Below, piece by piece: positions 22,507 through 34,033 of a stretch of 64,000 bases of DNA. Position 1 is the first letter of the stretch. The number at the start of each line of letters is the position of its first letter. The stretch comes from Castanea sativa (lineage: Eukaryota > Streptophyta > Magnoliopsida > Fagales > Fagaceae), in the NCBI RefSeq assembly GCF_040712315.1, contig NC_134024.1, forward strand, positions 29,069,158 through 29,133,157. The letters run 5' to 3'. The position numbers and the translations under genes were made by a program. The notes beneath the pieces are model-generated. The model worked only from the letters and a program-made list of their open reading frames with translations. It had not been told where the DNA came from and did not search any database.

Positions 22507-23940
22507 TCACCCACACAGCACGAGTCTTTGACCGTGAAGATGAAAAGCATGTGTCCTAGTAAGTCTACTAAAGGACATAGAAGAATTAAAATTCTCATGA
22601 AATTGAGTTAAAAAGCTTAAAGCTTTTAATAACTCTCCAAACAAAGGTGTAGGTCCTTGAGAGGAAACCTGTGACCGTTTGGACACTTGCTTTTGAGGAT
22701 ACAACTTAAAGCAATTTGGATGAATATGTCCAAAAACACCACAATGGCGGCAAACATGAGGTCTAACAAAGGATTTAGAATTAGCCAAAATAGTTTTGGA
22801 TTTCATACCTTTATTACCTTTCTCGGATTAAGGCACAATGACAGTCTTTGATCCAGAAGTCGTGGAAGAGGAGGGGCTGGAGGAGACAGCATATCCTAAG
22901 CCAGTCTTATCAGAATTAGGCTTTTGAGCACTTAAGACCTCATCAAGCTTTGCATTAGACATCCTCTCTATTTGAGTTCTAGCTTGACTAAGCTCAACCT
23001 CAAGATTCTTGACCTTCTCTTCTAATGAGGTGTTCTCCACAATGAGAGTCTCAACTAACCTTGTAGTCTCATCTAGTTTAACTAACAATTCAACTTTTTC
23101 AGTTTTTACCTCATTAAGCTCTTTTCTACAAAGATAGGAAGTCTTTTCAGATTTTATGAATTCAGTGCATAGCTTATCATAGGCTTCTTGAACGGTCAAC
23201 TTCTTGGGTACTTTTTTATCAGAAGAATTCTCACTGTCATTAGCACTCTCCACAATCACCTTATCGGTTGAGGCAGCAAAGGCCATAACGTGACTACATT
23301 CGTCCACATACTCATCAGAAGAGTCATTCTCAATGTCACTCCAAGTAGCAACCAACCCTTTATCCTCTGACTTCTTGGTCTTTTCCTTCATAAGGTAGTT
23401 TGCGCACTCTATTCTCATATGACCAAAACCCTTGCACTCATGGCATTGGATGAGGGGCTTCTCATTCGTACAATTTTGGATTCTGCTATAGACTCTCCAA
23501 GGTTAAAAGCAAAATTCACAATATCCTTGAGTTTAGCATAAAACTCATCAAATGTTTCATCCTCCTCCATCCTTATTTCTCGAAAACTACTAGTGAGTCT
23601 TTGAAGCTTCACAGTCTTTACAGCCATGGTACCTTTATAGGTGGTCTCAAGAATGGTCCATGCTTCCTTGACATCTTCCGTGGATGATATTTTCTTGAAT
23701 TCCTCATTGGTCACCCCACAAAACAAAGCATTGAAGGCCCTACTGTTGAAATTTGCCACTATGATTGTTGCATCATCCCAATCCACCGGCGCTTCCTTTT
23801 GGCTTAATCCAACCAACTTCAACAGCTTGCCAAACCTGTTCACCTAGAGTCTGCAGGAAAATTTTCATACGAACTTTCCAGTACGCATAATTAGTGCCAT
23901 CAAATAAAGGAGGAATCAAAAGAGATTTTCCACGATCCAT
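22507..23940 (-). pseudogene. gag of element 2, frameshifted
   Basis: It starts at ATG 23940 (MDRGKSLLIPPLFDGTNYAYW). The capsid core follows in a second frame (LETTYKGTMAVKTVKLQRLT, FDEFYAKLKDIVNFAF). Then come an acidic coiled-coil region ending at 22828 and a tail with the knuckle CRHCGVFGHIHPNC and SRLTRTHAF. At least three frame changes or stops break it. The first CCHC knuckle found in element 1 is largely missing: around 23418 the reading jumps from the capsid part to ECANYLMKEKTKK. No pol follows. Confidence 0.82.
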
Positions 23941-24008
23941 GACAACGGGGGTCAAGGACCACACTCAGGAAATTAATTCAATCAGATTGTACCCACTCTG
24001 ATACCACT

Positions 24009-25050
24009 TGTTGGGAAATTTAGACCTCGGTTGATAGAATTAAAAAGTTTTAAACCCAAGTTAATAATTAGGTTTATTATGAATAATACTTGTTAAAACA
24101 AAAAAGCATCAATATCATGTCAAAACTAAGTATAGCGGAAAAATAAATAAGACAAAATATGATGACCTAGGAAAACCAATGAAACCAATCAGTTTCATAG
24201 TAAAAAAACTAGGGGGAAACCTTCCCGAAAAGTAATTTTCTATAGTAAAGAGAAGTTTCAGATATAGTACAAAACCTTTGTCCTTAGACTCTACAATCCT
24301 CGTAGATGAACTCACAGCAAAAATATTTTACTGCTTCAGAACCTCTGAACTCTTCAATATATGAACGCCACCCTTTGATGCACGGATCCCAGTATGTGAC
24401 TCACTCCTTTGCATGAATCTAGTACGTGACTCACTCACCAACTTGAGAAAAAAGAATATTGGATGCAAAGTTCTTCACTTCATCAACAATGAAGATCAAG
24501 AAGCACTTGGTTACAAAACCCTAAGGTGCAAAGACGCAGTAGCTTCTTTTTGAGAGAATAAGGCTACGGTCACCTTTTGCATATATTCTCCTTGTATTCT
24601 CTTATGTGACGGTCTCTAAAATAAGCCTTATATATGCCTAGGGTTGTGAGAAAAGAAACCATACATAAATACAAAACCATGGGCCGAAAATCAAATTTGG
24701 AAATCTGAATTCCCATAACCTCGATAGATACCTTGATAGATAGCAGGTGTCGAGCCTCATTAAATCTCGATAGATAGTTATCTGTCGAGAAGCTATCGAG
24801 CAGCTATCCGCAGGTGTCCACAGGTGTCCAGCTATCTGTCCAGCTATCTGTCCAGCTTTATTGAGCACCTTTCTTCACTTGTTTCTTGGTCCAATCTTCA
24901 TGGGTCTAGACTTAAACTACATGTTCTTTGAAGTATAAAACACTTCCTAGATCTACCCAATTACAGTAAAGTGCATTTTGTCAAAGGATTAGCCGATTAC
25001 ATAAAATAATGACATATGCTCTTAACAATTGAACCACATATGTCCTAACA
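24009..25050 (-). repeat. 5' LTR of element 2
   Basis: It pairs with 19381-20387, with the same termini. It is about 35 bp longer because of an extra GAATCTAGTACGTGACTCAC-like duplication (about 24404-24440) and small repeats in the TATCTGTCCAGC tract. Differences between the two LTRs are scattered, so the insertion is not recent. Confidence 0.9.
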
Positions 25051-25055
25051 AAGCC

Positions 25056-26581
25056 AAATGAAAAGTTTCAAAGAAATGTAATCATTTTTCTTGTGGGAGA
25101 TCATATATGTTCATTTCTATAATTGAGATAGTCCACTTGACTTATTACTAGTTATGTATGACTTGATTGAATTGATCATTGAAGCTTCACTCTAGACTAA
25201 AGACTATTCCACATTTGATACTCACACACAACACACAAGACTTTGTTCAATGAATGTTTATTTCATTTGTATGATTGTACATGATCAAATGTGATGTGTA
25301 TACTTAATTGCTTGCTGATCAAACCCAAAAAGATTTTTTTGAGTATTTTATATGTTTTTGAAAGTGTTTTTATACTTTCGTGCTTTAAGTTTTTGTTCAA
25401 AATGCATTTTTGTGTTGTTCTTCAAAAACTGGTTTAGAGGCATTTTCGCGAGAAGTTTGTGACTAAGAACTTCTCGCGAAAAGTGTTTAAGGGAAATCTA
25501 AAATTCTTAATTTTCACACAGAGAGTATAGTGACTATATCGCGACTATTTCGCAACCAAGCTCTTCCCGCGAAATATTTTTTAGGCAAAAACTAGAAAAC
25601 ACAATTTCATACAGAGACTTTCCCGACTGTCTTGCGACTGTATCGTGATTTAACGCTTCCCGCGAAAGTGTTTGTGCTTCAGTGGTGTTTTTTGCGAGTA
25701 ATTTCACGACTGTCTAACTTGCGAAAAATGCGTGTTTTCAGTTTTATAGGGCTGATGTGACTGAGTTTTTAAAACACTCTCTATTTCCCTCGCACTACCT
25801 CTCTCGAACCTCTCTCAACCCAAATCTTATTTTCTCTCAAAAGCCCATCTTTTCAAGATTGTTTTTTGCAAAATCAACTTCAAGGTATGTTTTCTAAAAC
25901 ATTCTTTTCATTTTTGTCTTAGATTATGCAGAAATTATCTTAGGGTTATACGTTTTGGGGATTTTCGAAACAAAGGTTGGGTTCATGATTTTTAAGCAAA
26001 TTGTTTTTCAAAATTTTGATTGGGCTGAGTCCCATTTGGTTTGTGTGTATTTGTGTTGACCCCTTGTGGCATTTTACACTTGTATTTAGGCATATTCCCA
26101 TGTGTTCATGCATTGCCCACATGTGTAGAACTGTGTTGCATTTTTAAGTGTCTGACAATATGTTCAAGTGACACTTTTGTGTTGAATTGGACTCAAATGA
26201 GCTCCAATGTTTGGGTTTACCCTTGATTGAACATGCTTGATATTTTTTGATCATTGGGTGTGTGTTTTACACACTTTGCCCAATTTGTGCCTCAATGCCA
26301 TGCCATGGACCACACTAGGCACACTCCATGCATCACTTCATGCACACACATGCACAGTTGATATATTCATGCATTTTACTAGTGATTACATAGTTTAGAA
26401 CTTAAAGCATGAGTTTTAACACTGTTATGTTCTGTTTTAAGTAATTGTGCTTATTTTTTTTTTATCTAACTTGACGTTTATCAAGTTTGTGTTTTGTTTT
26501 TGTTTTTGTTTTTTTTGTTTTTTGTTTTTTTGTTTTTGTGTTTTTGCATTCTCTTTGTGTGTTCTATGTCTATTTATGCAG
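25056..26581 (+). promoter_or_regulatory. Spacer of element 1 with internal promoter and leader of the second ORF
   Basis: Bases 25444-25731 hold a cluster of TTTTCGCGAG, TTCTCGCGAAAAG, TTCCCGCGAAA and TTGCGACTG motifs matching the LTR of the same element. A TTTATAGGG box follows at 25742. Then comes a C/T-rich leader (ACACTCTCTATTTCCCTCGC), and AAGGTATG at 25883 looks like a splice donor ahead of the ORF at 26582. A T-rich tract (26450-26560) with GTTTTTG repeats precedes an apparent TGCAG acceptor at the ATG. An internal promoter with a leader intron is inferred. Confidence 0.5.
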
Positions 26582-27607
26582 ATGTCTCCCACCAAGCATG
26601 CTGCTTTCAAGAAATCCTCCAAGCGTGCTCGCACGGATTCTGACAACTTCAAATCTGTTGAGGCAGATATGGCTTACAATGATTTTTTCAAGAGCGGAAC
26701 AATCATCATGGAGAGAGTTGTCCAATTGGATACCCTTGAAGACACTTTCATTCCCGATGTATTCAAGGAGAGGACATGGACGAAGCTGTAAACTCCGTGT
26801 GGAAATGTGTAATTGAAAATCATTAAAGAATTCTTTTCCAATGCTAGTGTGGACGGAGACCACATTAACTATTGGGTGAGACCCAAGGAATTTGTGATTA
26901 CAAGAGATTCAATTCAAGATTTTCTTGAAGTTCGTCCTCCTTCACAGCCAATTACCGTGCAATACAGTGATCGTTTGGAATCCATTGAGGAAATGGTAAA
27001 AATTCTTGGTGGTACACCAACTAAGAGGTCTATGAACACAATTCCATTCAGTCTGGAAATGAGGGCTCTTGCTTATGTGATGATCCACAATTTATATCCA
27101 GTAACCAACTTGACAACATTGTCCGTTGTAAGGACAATCTTCTTGTACGATCTCTTCACTCACAAAGAGATTGATATTTGTTGACACATCTTCCACCTTT
27201 TGACCAAAAGTATTGAAAAGCGGAACTCCAGATCAATCATGCTATTTCCCTCTCTTATTATAGGTCTCATTACAAAGGCAAAGCTCAAACTTCCGAGCGG
27301 TCTCAATATTGTGCATAGAGATTACCCCATTGGTGCACACACAATGACTCCAAGCAGAGCTCACATTAAAGGATCAAAGATCGGCACTTCTAAAATTCCA
27401 AAGGCTGCTGTTCAAGAAGAAGGTGGAGACACGGACGATGAAATTGACAGATTCACCTCTGCTCCAAAGAGCTCTACACAGTCATCTTCCCAAGCACAAC
27501 CACAAGGATCCGATCGTCTTGATCGCCTTCTTACAATGGTAGATCAGATATATGGGATGCTCGAGTCTCATGTGCAGCACACCGCGGATCAATTTGCTTA
27601 CATCTAG
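26582..27607 (+). pseudogene. Second ORF of element 1, PF20167-like 'putative plant transposon protein'
   Basis: A frame of about 342 codons from ATG 26582 (MSPTKHAAFKKSSKRART). It runs through MERVVQLDTLEDTFIPDVF, IKEFFSNASVDGDHINYWVR, PFSLEMRALAYVMIHNLYP and DLFTHKEIDIC to a Ser/Gln-rich tail and a final helix with LLTMVDQIYGMLESHVQ. This resembles the domain Pfam calls Transposase_32 / putative plant transposon protein. That name is recalled and was not searched. The start is basic and the tail acidic/low-complexity. Three in-frame stops (26789, near 26831, 27182) break it, with no frameshift. Homologues are in element 3 (34033-33094) and element 4 (about 41930-40713). The biochemical role is unknown; it shows no reverse transcriptase or integrase motif. 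Confidence 0.75.
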
Positions 27608-28271
27608 GGTCAAATCACTGCATTATCATCAATTCTAGCTCGTTTGGCCATTCTGGTCAAAAATGGGGAGAAACTTTTGAGGGGGAGTTGCACATTTTGA
27701 AGGGGAGCATAGTGGAGCATAGTGTAGCACATGCACTTCATAGACATATTGGTTTTTTTTTTAGTGGTTTAGCTGTTTACTTTCTTTTGCCATAGTCTAG
27801 AATGCTTTTATTTACATTGCTTTCTTTTAAAGCTTTAAGTACTTTGTTTTGAATTCAATTTAATATTTAGTACTTTGTGTTTATCTCATTGCTTTGTAGC
27901 ATTTTTTTAGTACTTATAGTTTACCTTGAGTACTATACTCTTGTGTCCTTGTTGGATCTTGTATCCTTAATGCGAATACTTTGGTATTTTGCATTGGTTA
28001 GGTGTTTTGGACATACAATTGATTCTTGCTTTGCACTTAATTGCATTGTGTGTTCAGATGATCGTTTACTAGTTAAATAATCATTGTAGTCATTCCATAA
28101 TGACTGTTCTTGTATGATCAAGTTATGCTTCATTGTTTATATCTTGATGTTTAGGTGTATTCGTGCAAGTGCTTCACAGCTTCTAGATTAGGTGTGAGTG
28201 AAGTTTTTCCATTGTTCCCAAACTCACGTTTAAGTTTAGAGTCTGTTATAGGGTGTTTTGTCGCGGAATAG

Positions 28272-28285
28272 CCAAAGGGGGAGAT
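28272..28285 (+). other. Polypurine tract of element 1
   Basis: CCAAAGGGGGAGAT directly precedes the 3' LTR. The same tract is found, inverted, next to the 3' LTRs of elements 2, 3 and 4. Confidence 0.85.
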
Positions 28286-29360
28286 TGTAAAGTTGTGATT
28301 TACAACTATTTTTGTGTTGGCTTTAATTCTGTGCCAAATTTGATTATAATTTTGTTCAATCTTTTGTACCCTATATTTTATGTGGGATTTATTTGTAAGG
28401 GTTATGTGTGAGAGAGAGAGTGTGAAGACTCAAGGCATCTTTTGAAGACAAAAGGATTTTTCACGGGTAGCTCGCAACTAGCCATCCCGTGAAGTGAGGC
28501 ATGTGCCCAACACATGACTAGAATTCGAAGAGTCAAGACAGATGGTGACAGCTGGTTTTCTCGAGTGTCTCGCGGGTAAGGCCTTCCTATGAGATACCCG
28601 CGAAACAATCTGTTTTGCTATTTTATCCTATCTGCTCCACTACATCCTCATACACACTATATATACCATCATTACCCGCATATTGAGTAGAGAGTTTTTC
28701 AGAAGAGAAAACCCTAGCCTTAAACCCTTGAGAGTGTGAGATTGTCATACCCACAATTCTCTACACCATCCATTGTGGTTTTCCTCTACTCTTGCCTCTC
28801 CATTTCCAAATCCTTGAGAGGTTGATAGTCTAAACACTTACCACACCCATACTGAGTGTCCAGTGAGGTTTTGGTGCTGCTGGGAAGCATTGGGAGAAGC
28901 CAAGATTTGGCGGATGCAATCGGGCGCATTGCGGGATCTAGAAAGCTAGACAAGACATGGTTCCGAGAAGCCTTGTTGGAGTAGGAGCTTGGTGGGATTA
29001 GGTGCACTGGGTAGACTAGGCTTGGAGGGTCTTTTGCTATTCGTATATCCCAACTTATTATCTAGTGAATTGATTTACCGCTTGGAGGGCGGCGGAGAGG
29101 TTTTTCTCCGAGTTCTTCGATTTCCTCTTCGATAACACATCAGAGTGTTATCTTGTGTTTGCATCTCTCTTCCCTACTCTTTTAGCTTTCATTTTATTGC
29201 TATGTTTTAATGAATATGGCTTAGAGTAGTTGTTTTGTTTGTCTGCTCGCATTTACTCCATTCCGCACTTAGTTTAAGTAAGAGTAAAATCAAGCGAGCC
29301 GTAATTTTTTATTTGGGGTCTAATCAGCTCTTGTGTTTTTAACACAAATCCGAGCTTTCA
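28286..29360 (+). repeat. 3' LTR of element 1
   Basis: It starts TGTAAAGTTGTGATTTAC and ends CCGAGCTTTCA, and matches 15614-16677 with scattered substitutions and small indels. The CGCGA cluster and TATATATACC box are both kept. Confidence 0.9.
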
Positions 29361-29635
29361 TTATATCCTGGATGAAAATTATATGGATTACAAACTAATA
29401 TTGTTGTTTTCAATCATTAGTGCTTGCGAACATGTCTCTCACATTACACTCAAATTTCTATTCATTGATCATAAGATAGACTGATTTCTAAGTGAAACAA
29501 AGAGCTTGAACTTTAGCCAAGCTTTCATTCATGAATAGCTTTAATTAGGATGATCCTATTCGACCACTCATTTGCATTACCCTACTACATCAGGTTATGC
29601 TTAAGTCATTTACATGATTCATGAATATAACTTGG

Positions 29636-29802
29636 GTCCGGTTAATGTATGCCCTTAAGGTATACATTAATTATCTATTTTGGGAAAGTTTTATGAGGAA
29701 TTGAAAAGACTGTCAAAACAGTTAATCACTTTTTTTCATAAAAAATTTCCTAAAATAGCTTACTAACGTATCCCTTGAGGGTACATGTTAGTAAAACTCA
29801 TA
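29636..29802. mobile_element. MITE, GGTCCGGTTAATGTATGCCC family
   Basis: A short element with inverted ends (GGTTAATGTATGCCCTTAAG against CTTGAGGGTACATGTTAGTA). Other copies are at 45596-45805 and, interrupted, at 54582-55818. The interior TTTTGGGAAAGTTTTATGAG and GTCAAAACAGTTAATCACTT is shared. Confidence 0.65.
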
Positions 29803-29849
29803 TTACTTTACATTGTTAGGGATACATAAGATCAATTTATTTATTTTTA

Positions 29850-30408
29850 GGTGATAACATTGAACTTTTAACTGATGTAAAACAAACATCACAAATCTTC
29901 CTAGAGCAACGAAGGTGCCTGAAATCACAGTACAAGAGCAAGGAGTGCTAATAGAAATAATTGAGGAGACATTGTTGGAATTGGATAAAATTTGGATGGT
30001 TGAAGGGAAATGATCTTCTAAATAAAATTCGTCATTTTGCCATGAGCTGCGCCTTAATTTTGGTGAATTCCTCCATTAAGGCTCTAGAAAAAGTTAATTT
30101 TTTGAAATTTTTGTTTCTTTAGGTTATAGCATTGAACTTTTAATTGATGTAGAACAGACATCACAAACCTTCCTAGAGCAATGAGGGCGCCTGAAATCAT
30201 AGTACAAGAGCAAAGAGTGCTAACAAAAATAATTGAGGCGATGGTGTCGGAATTGGATAAAATTTAGATGGTTGAAGGGAAATGATCTTCTAAATAAAAG
30301 TCATCATTTCGTCCTGAGGTGTGCCTTTAATTTTGGTGAATTCCTCCATTAAGGCTCTAGAAAAAGTGAATTTGTCATTTTTAGTAATTTTTGTTTCTTT
30401 AATAACTT
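29850..30408. repeat. Tandem duplication, two units of about 265-285 bp
   Basis: Unit 1 (29850-30118) and unit 2 (30120-30408) both run from AGGT(G/T)ATA(A/G)CATTGAACTTT through GACATCACAAA.CTTCCTAGA, TTGAAGGGAAATGATCTTCT and CTCCATTAAGGCTCTAGAAA. Divergence is moderate. No ORF is kept. The start of one unit is present in P2 at 45853. Confidence 0.85.
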
Positions 30409-31075
30409 TTTGCTCAAGAGTCAGAATAAAGTCTCTCTTGGTTTAGGATGAAAGGTTTGTAGTTTATAATTTTGCATTTAAAAAATCTTCACCTTAAATG
30501 GTTGCATGTTTTTGATGAAGAGCTTTGATCAAAGCAAATGGCATCATTCATTTCGAATAACTCGCCGGTTACTTACTCTTGGAAGATAATGTTTGTTATC
30601 ATTTTTTGGAATTTTTTTAAGAGTGGATAGTACCTCTAGGTCATAAAAGCGCTATGAAAATATTGTATTCAAATAGATATATGTACATGTAAAATAACCA
30701 TTCTAAGTTAGAGTGTAATCATAGTTCCTATAAGAATGGGATTGACATTGTATTACATTTTAGGTGCATTGTTTCGTAGTTTTTCAAATGAACACTCTAT
30801 AATAAATTTCTTACTCATAGAGTAGCACGAGCCTTACACATGCCATTAGAGGTGTAGCTAGGAATTTTTATTTAAGAGATGTTGCAAACTATGTCTAGTT
30901 CACTATGGACATACAAAAATATCCAAAAAAAGAACATTTCGTATAAAAATTATGCTCAACAACGATCTTTCATAAAATAGATTCTTTATTGTAGAGTCTG
31001 AGTTGTGAGGGGAATTTATTTGGTTGTTGAGATGAGAGTTGTGTTAAAAAGAAAGAAATATTGGGCAATGTGGGC

Positions 31076-32178
31076 TAAATGACCAAAAAGTGTGAAAAAC
31101 ACCTTAGAACGTTTAGACTCCCAATTTACAAATTACCAACACAAGCTTATTATCAAACAATGTATGTGTAGAATATGAAAATAAGCTAAATCAGGATTGG
31201 TAAAACGATCTAAACCAAAATTAATCACAACCACAGAAGCAATTAAAAGGTAAAGATTAAGGGAAGAGAGATGCAAACACAAAGACAACACAACGATGTG
31301 TTATCGAAGAGGAAACCGAAGTCCTCGGCATAAAACCTCTCCGCCGCCCTCCAAGCGGTCAATAATCCACTAGAGAATGAAGTTGGGATACATGAATAGC
31401 AGAAGACCCTCCAAGCCTAATCTACCCAGTGTAGCTAAGCCCTCCAAGGTTCTTGCTCCAACGAGGTTACACCGAACCTTTGTCTTCTTTAACTTACCAG
31501 ATTCCGCTATAGCTCATAGCATCAACCAATATCAATTGGTCCCTTCCTAACTGCTTCCCAAGCACCAAATAACCTTCTCACGGATATGGGTATGGTGAGA
31601 AAATAATTTGGCTAAAATGTACCTCTCAAGGATTTAACAATGGAGAGGGTGAGAGTAGAGGAATTTGGAGAATCAAATGGTGAAGATTGTGGATGAGTCA
31701 ATCTTGTTTTTCTCTAGGGTTTCTCTCTCAAAATTCTCTTTGGAAGCTCTCTACAATACGTGGGTATAAGGGGTATTTATACTGGTGTGTGTTTGGAATG
31801 CCAAAGGTCATTTTTAGTCAAATAGGGCATTCAAGCGACTCGAGCTCTCGACTGGAACGAGTCACGAGTTTGAGTCGTGAGCTAACTGCTTGGCCAGCCG
31901 GAGGTTTTGTCTTGTAGTGCGACAGCTGGCATGACCCTTCAGCTCCCCCTGCGTGCTTCACACGTGTGCCATTTTGGCGACTCACTAGTTGCGAGCCAAT
32001 CATAAGGTCCAGTCGCGAGCCCCTGCTTGATTGCACACTCTTGAGCTTTTCTTCACACTCTCTCACACACTAACCTTACATGATTCCCACCTAAATAAAA
32101 GGGTTTCTAAATGCTGAATTACAAGCAAATTGGCACAGAATAAAGGCAACAAAATGATTGAATAAATTTAATCTTACA
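31076..32178 (-). repeat. 3' LTR of element 3
   Basis: It begins TAAATGACCAAAAAGTG (its TG has mutated to TA) and ends TTTAATCTTACA. Its partner is 37691-38768. It contains GACTCGAGCTCTCGACTGG, GAGTCGTGAGC and CAGTCGCGAGCC motifs (31833-32030), upstream on the minus strand of a TATAAATACC box (about 31771-31781). Confidence 0.88.
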
Positions 32179-33093
32179 ATCTCCCCTTTTGGCTATTCCA
32201 TGAAGAAACCCTAAAACGAACTCTAGATTTAACATGTAAGTTGGGAACAGTTGAACAAAACTCATGCATACCTAACTTTAGAATTTGTGAAGCTCTTAAA
32301 CCATACAGACAATTATATCCTGAAAACAACAACACAATACAATCATTGTAAGCAGAAAACTTGAAATTCATATGGAGCAAGCACAATGCAATCAAGCAAT
32401 AATAAATAATCAACTGTAAAGCATGGCTTGACCAAAACGAACAATCACTATAAATAGTGACTATAATGATCATTCACACAGGGAATGAACATCCGGACAT
32501 GCAAGCTTATAAGCTCAATGCAAAGAATCATTTGCATGTCTAACACTCAACTGATACAACAACACAAGGTAATTGCATCAAGGATATAAAATCCAACAAG
32601 GGCACAAGAGTTATGTACTTAAAGAAATGCATAACATTAACACCAAGTACTAAGCCACAAAGCATGGGTACAAAATAAAATATTGAATAACAACTGAAAT
32701 AAATAAACCAAAGTACCCAAAAGCACACTAAATATCCAAAAGATATATAAGCTATAAACAAATCCAAAATATTTATAAACTCTAGACTATGCAATGAGTA
32801 AGAGTATGTGTATATGTATCCTTTTGAGCTCACACAACTCCCCCTTTCAATATGTATACTTCCCATTTTTGTGTTGCTCTCCCCCTTTTTGGCACCAACA
32901 ACTAAAGGCTGTATTCGAGCTTCTGTTGAATAGCATCCAATTGTGTCTCAATGGTTGTTAGATGCATTTGAACCTGGTTGTTGGTGGAGTAGATAACCCT
33001 TTCAATTCCAGAAATACGCTGGTACACGCCCTTTATCAAGGTGCTCAACATATCAACTTGAGAACTAGAAGAAATAGTTTGAGTGTTAGCAGT

Positions 33094-34033
33094 CTACAAC
33101 TCAGGGGCGAGAGGAGATGCAGTATCGGTATGCACAGGTGTTGCTGAGCCATGACCAGATGGATTAGCAAAATGGAAAGATTCACTCTTAGGTGCTTCAG
33201 AGGAGTGACTCTTACTTGCTTGAAGAGATATCATCGATAATGGTCGAAGACATGTTAGCATTTTTCCATTAGTTGGTGGACGAACACCTTCAAGAACCAT
33301 GATCTTCATGATTAGACTACAGAAAGGTAGGCATGTTCTTGCTGCTGTACGAGCTGCTGTTTTCCTTATTAACTGGAAGATGTGGGCAGAGATGTCAATT
33401 TGAACTCTGGTGATGAGATCACATAGAAATTGTGTTCTTCCAAGGTTGATGAATGCAATGTTTGAGAATGGATAGAGGTTGAAGAACATGATCAATTTAA
33501 GAGTCATCAGATCAAGTCCAAACTTTGTTGTTCCAATGGACGTGCCTTTGGATGAAATCTCAATTTGGCCCAAGAATTTGAAGAATATCTTGAACCTTAG
33601 GAAGTTTATCATCATATGGAGTGAGGTCTACATTTACCGGTCTATTGATTCGAAGAACCCTTGCAATGTAGTCTGGATTGATGTTGAACTCCTTTCCTCG
33701 TACCCAACACTGCAACTCAACGCCAGTGTATTTAGCGTTTGAATAAAACTCCTTAACCAATTCATCAATCAGGTCTTCAAAGTTCCCGAACAGGTTAGCC
33801 CAATCTTTTTCTTCAAAAATCCGAGGAATAAATGTTGTTCTCAAGGTATCAAATTTTACAACTCGCTCCACCATAGTGGGAGCATCTTCAAAAATGCTTG
33901 AGAAAGTCTGTGAATCGAGGGGAGTCCTGAATCTCTCACTATTTGAAACACTAGATGAACGTTGAGTCTGTTTTGCAAGAAATGATGAAACATCAATTAT
34001 AGGTTCTTTTCCTCGACATGAACGATGAGACAT
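33094..34033 (-). pseudogene. Second ORF of element 3, PF20167-like
   Basis: It starts at ATG 34033 (MSHRSCRGKEPIIDVSSF). It has MVERVVKFDTLRTTFIPRIF and LVKEFYSNAKYTGVELQCWV in the first frame (to 33560), then FFNLYPFSNIAFINLGRTQF and LITRVQIDISAHIFQLI in a second frame ending at 33094. Position by position these match the element 1 ORF (MERVVQLDTLEDTFIPDVF, IKEFFSNA, HNLYP, DLFTHKEIDIC). One frameshift near 33600 separates the halves. A Ser-rich tail with SHSSEAPKSESF follows. It lies between the spacer and the polypurine tract, as in element 1. Confidence 0.75.

Larger units (their letters stand above)
19381..25050 (-). mobile_element. Element 2: nested gag-only LTR element, TSD AAGCC
   Basis: A 5670-bp element on the minus strand sits within the spacer of element 1. 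AAGCC lies on both sides (19376-19380 and 25051-25055). LTRs are 19381-20387 and 24009-25050. The primer-site complement (CTCTGATACCACT) abuts the right LTR, and the polypurine complement (ATCTCCCCCTTTGG, from 20388) abuts the left one. The interior has gag (about 23940-22507) and 2.1 kb of non-coding spacer. Compared with element 4 it lacks the second ORF: the spacer blocks on either side of that ORF are nearly joined at about 20950-21050. Confidence 0.93.
15614..29360 (+). mobile_element. Element 1: gag-only Copia-type LTR element with a second ORF, TSD TTATA
   Basis: A complete element spans 13.7 kb, or about 8.1 kb without the nested element 2 (19381-25050). The target duplication TTATA is at 15609-15613 and 29361-29365. 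Order: 5' LTR, Met-tRNA primer site, gag (16746-18696), spacer, second ORF of the PF20167-like type (26582-27607), polypurine tract and 3' LTR. Gag ends with KVWVKKGTHA, which is where protease begins in autonomous Copia elements. No protease, integrase or reverse transcriptase follows, so the element must have depended on polymerase supplied in trans. An empty copy of its target site is at 45284-45288 in segment P2. Confidence 0.92.
29361..31075. other. Host segment P1 (duplicate of P2), middle part
   Basis: It has no gene. It matches 45284-45930 closely (CCTGGATGAAAATTATATGG, TAGTGCTTGCGAACATGTCT and on). It holds a MITE (29636-29802) and a tandem duplication (29850-30408). Its last 75 bp (31000-31075) match the 5' edge of the viral fragment in P2 (47945-48025). 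Bases 30410-31000 have no counterpart in P2 and no recognisable feature. Confidence 0.75.

Noticed and set aside
26447..26581. N-terminal extension of the element 1 second ORF with FCFCFCF
   Set aside because: Encoded by a T/G-rich tract that looks like the 3' end of a leader intron; the ATG at 26582 matches the start position in element 3.
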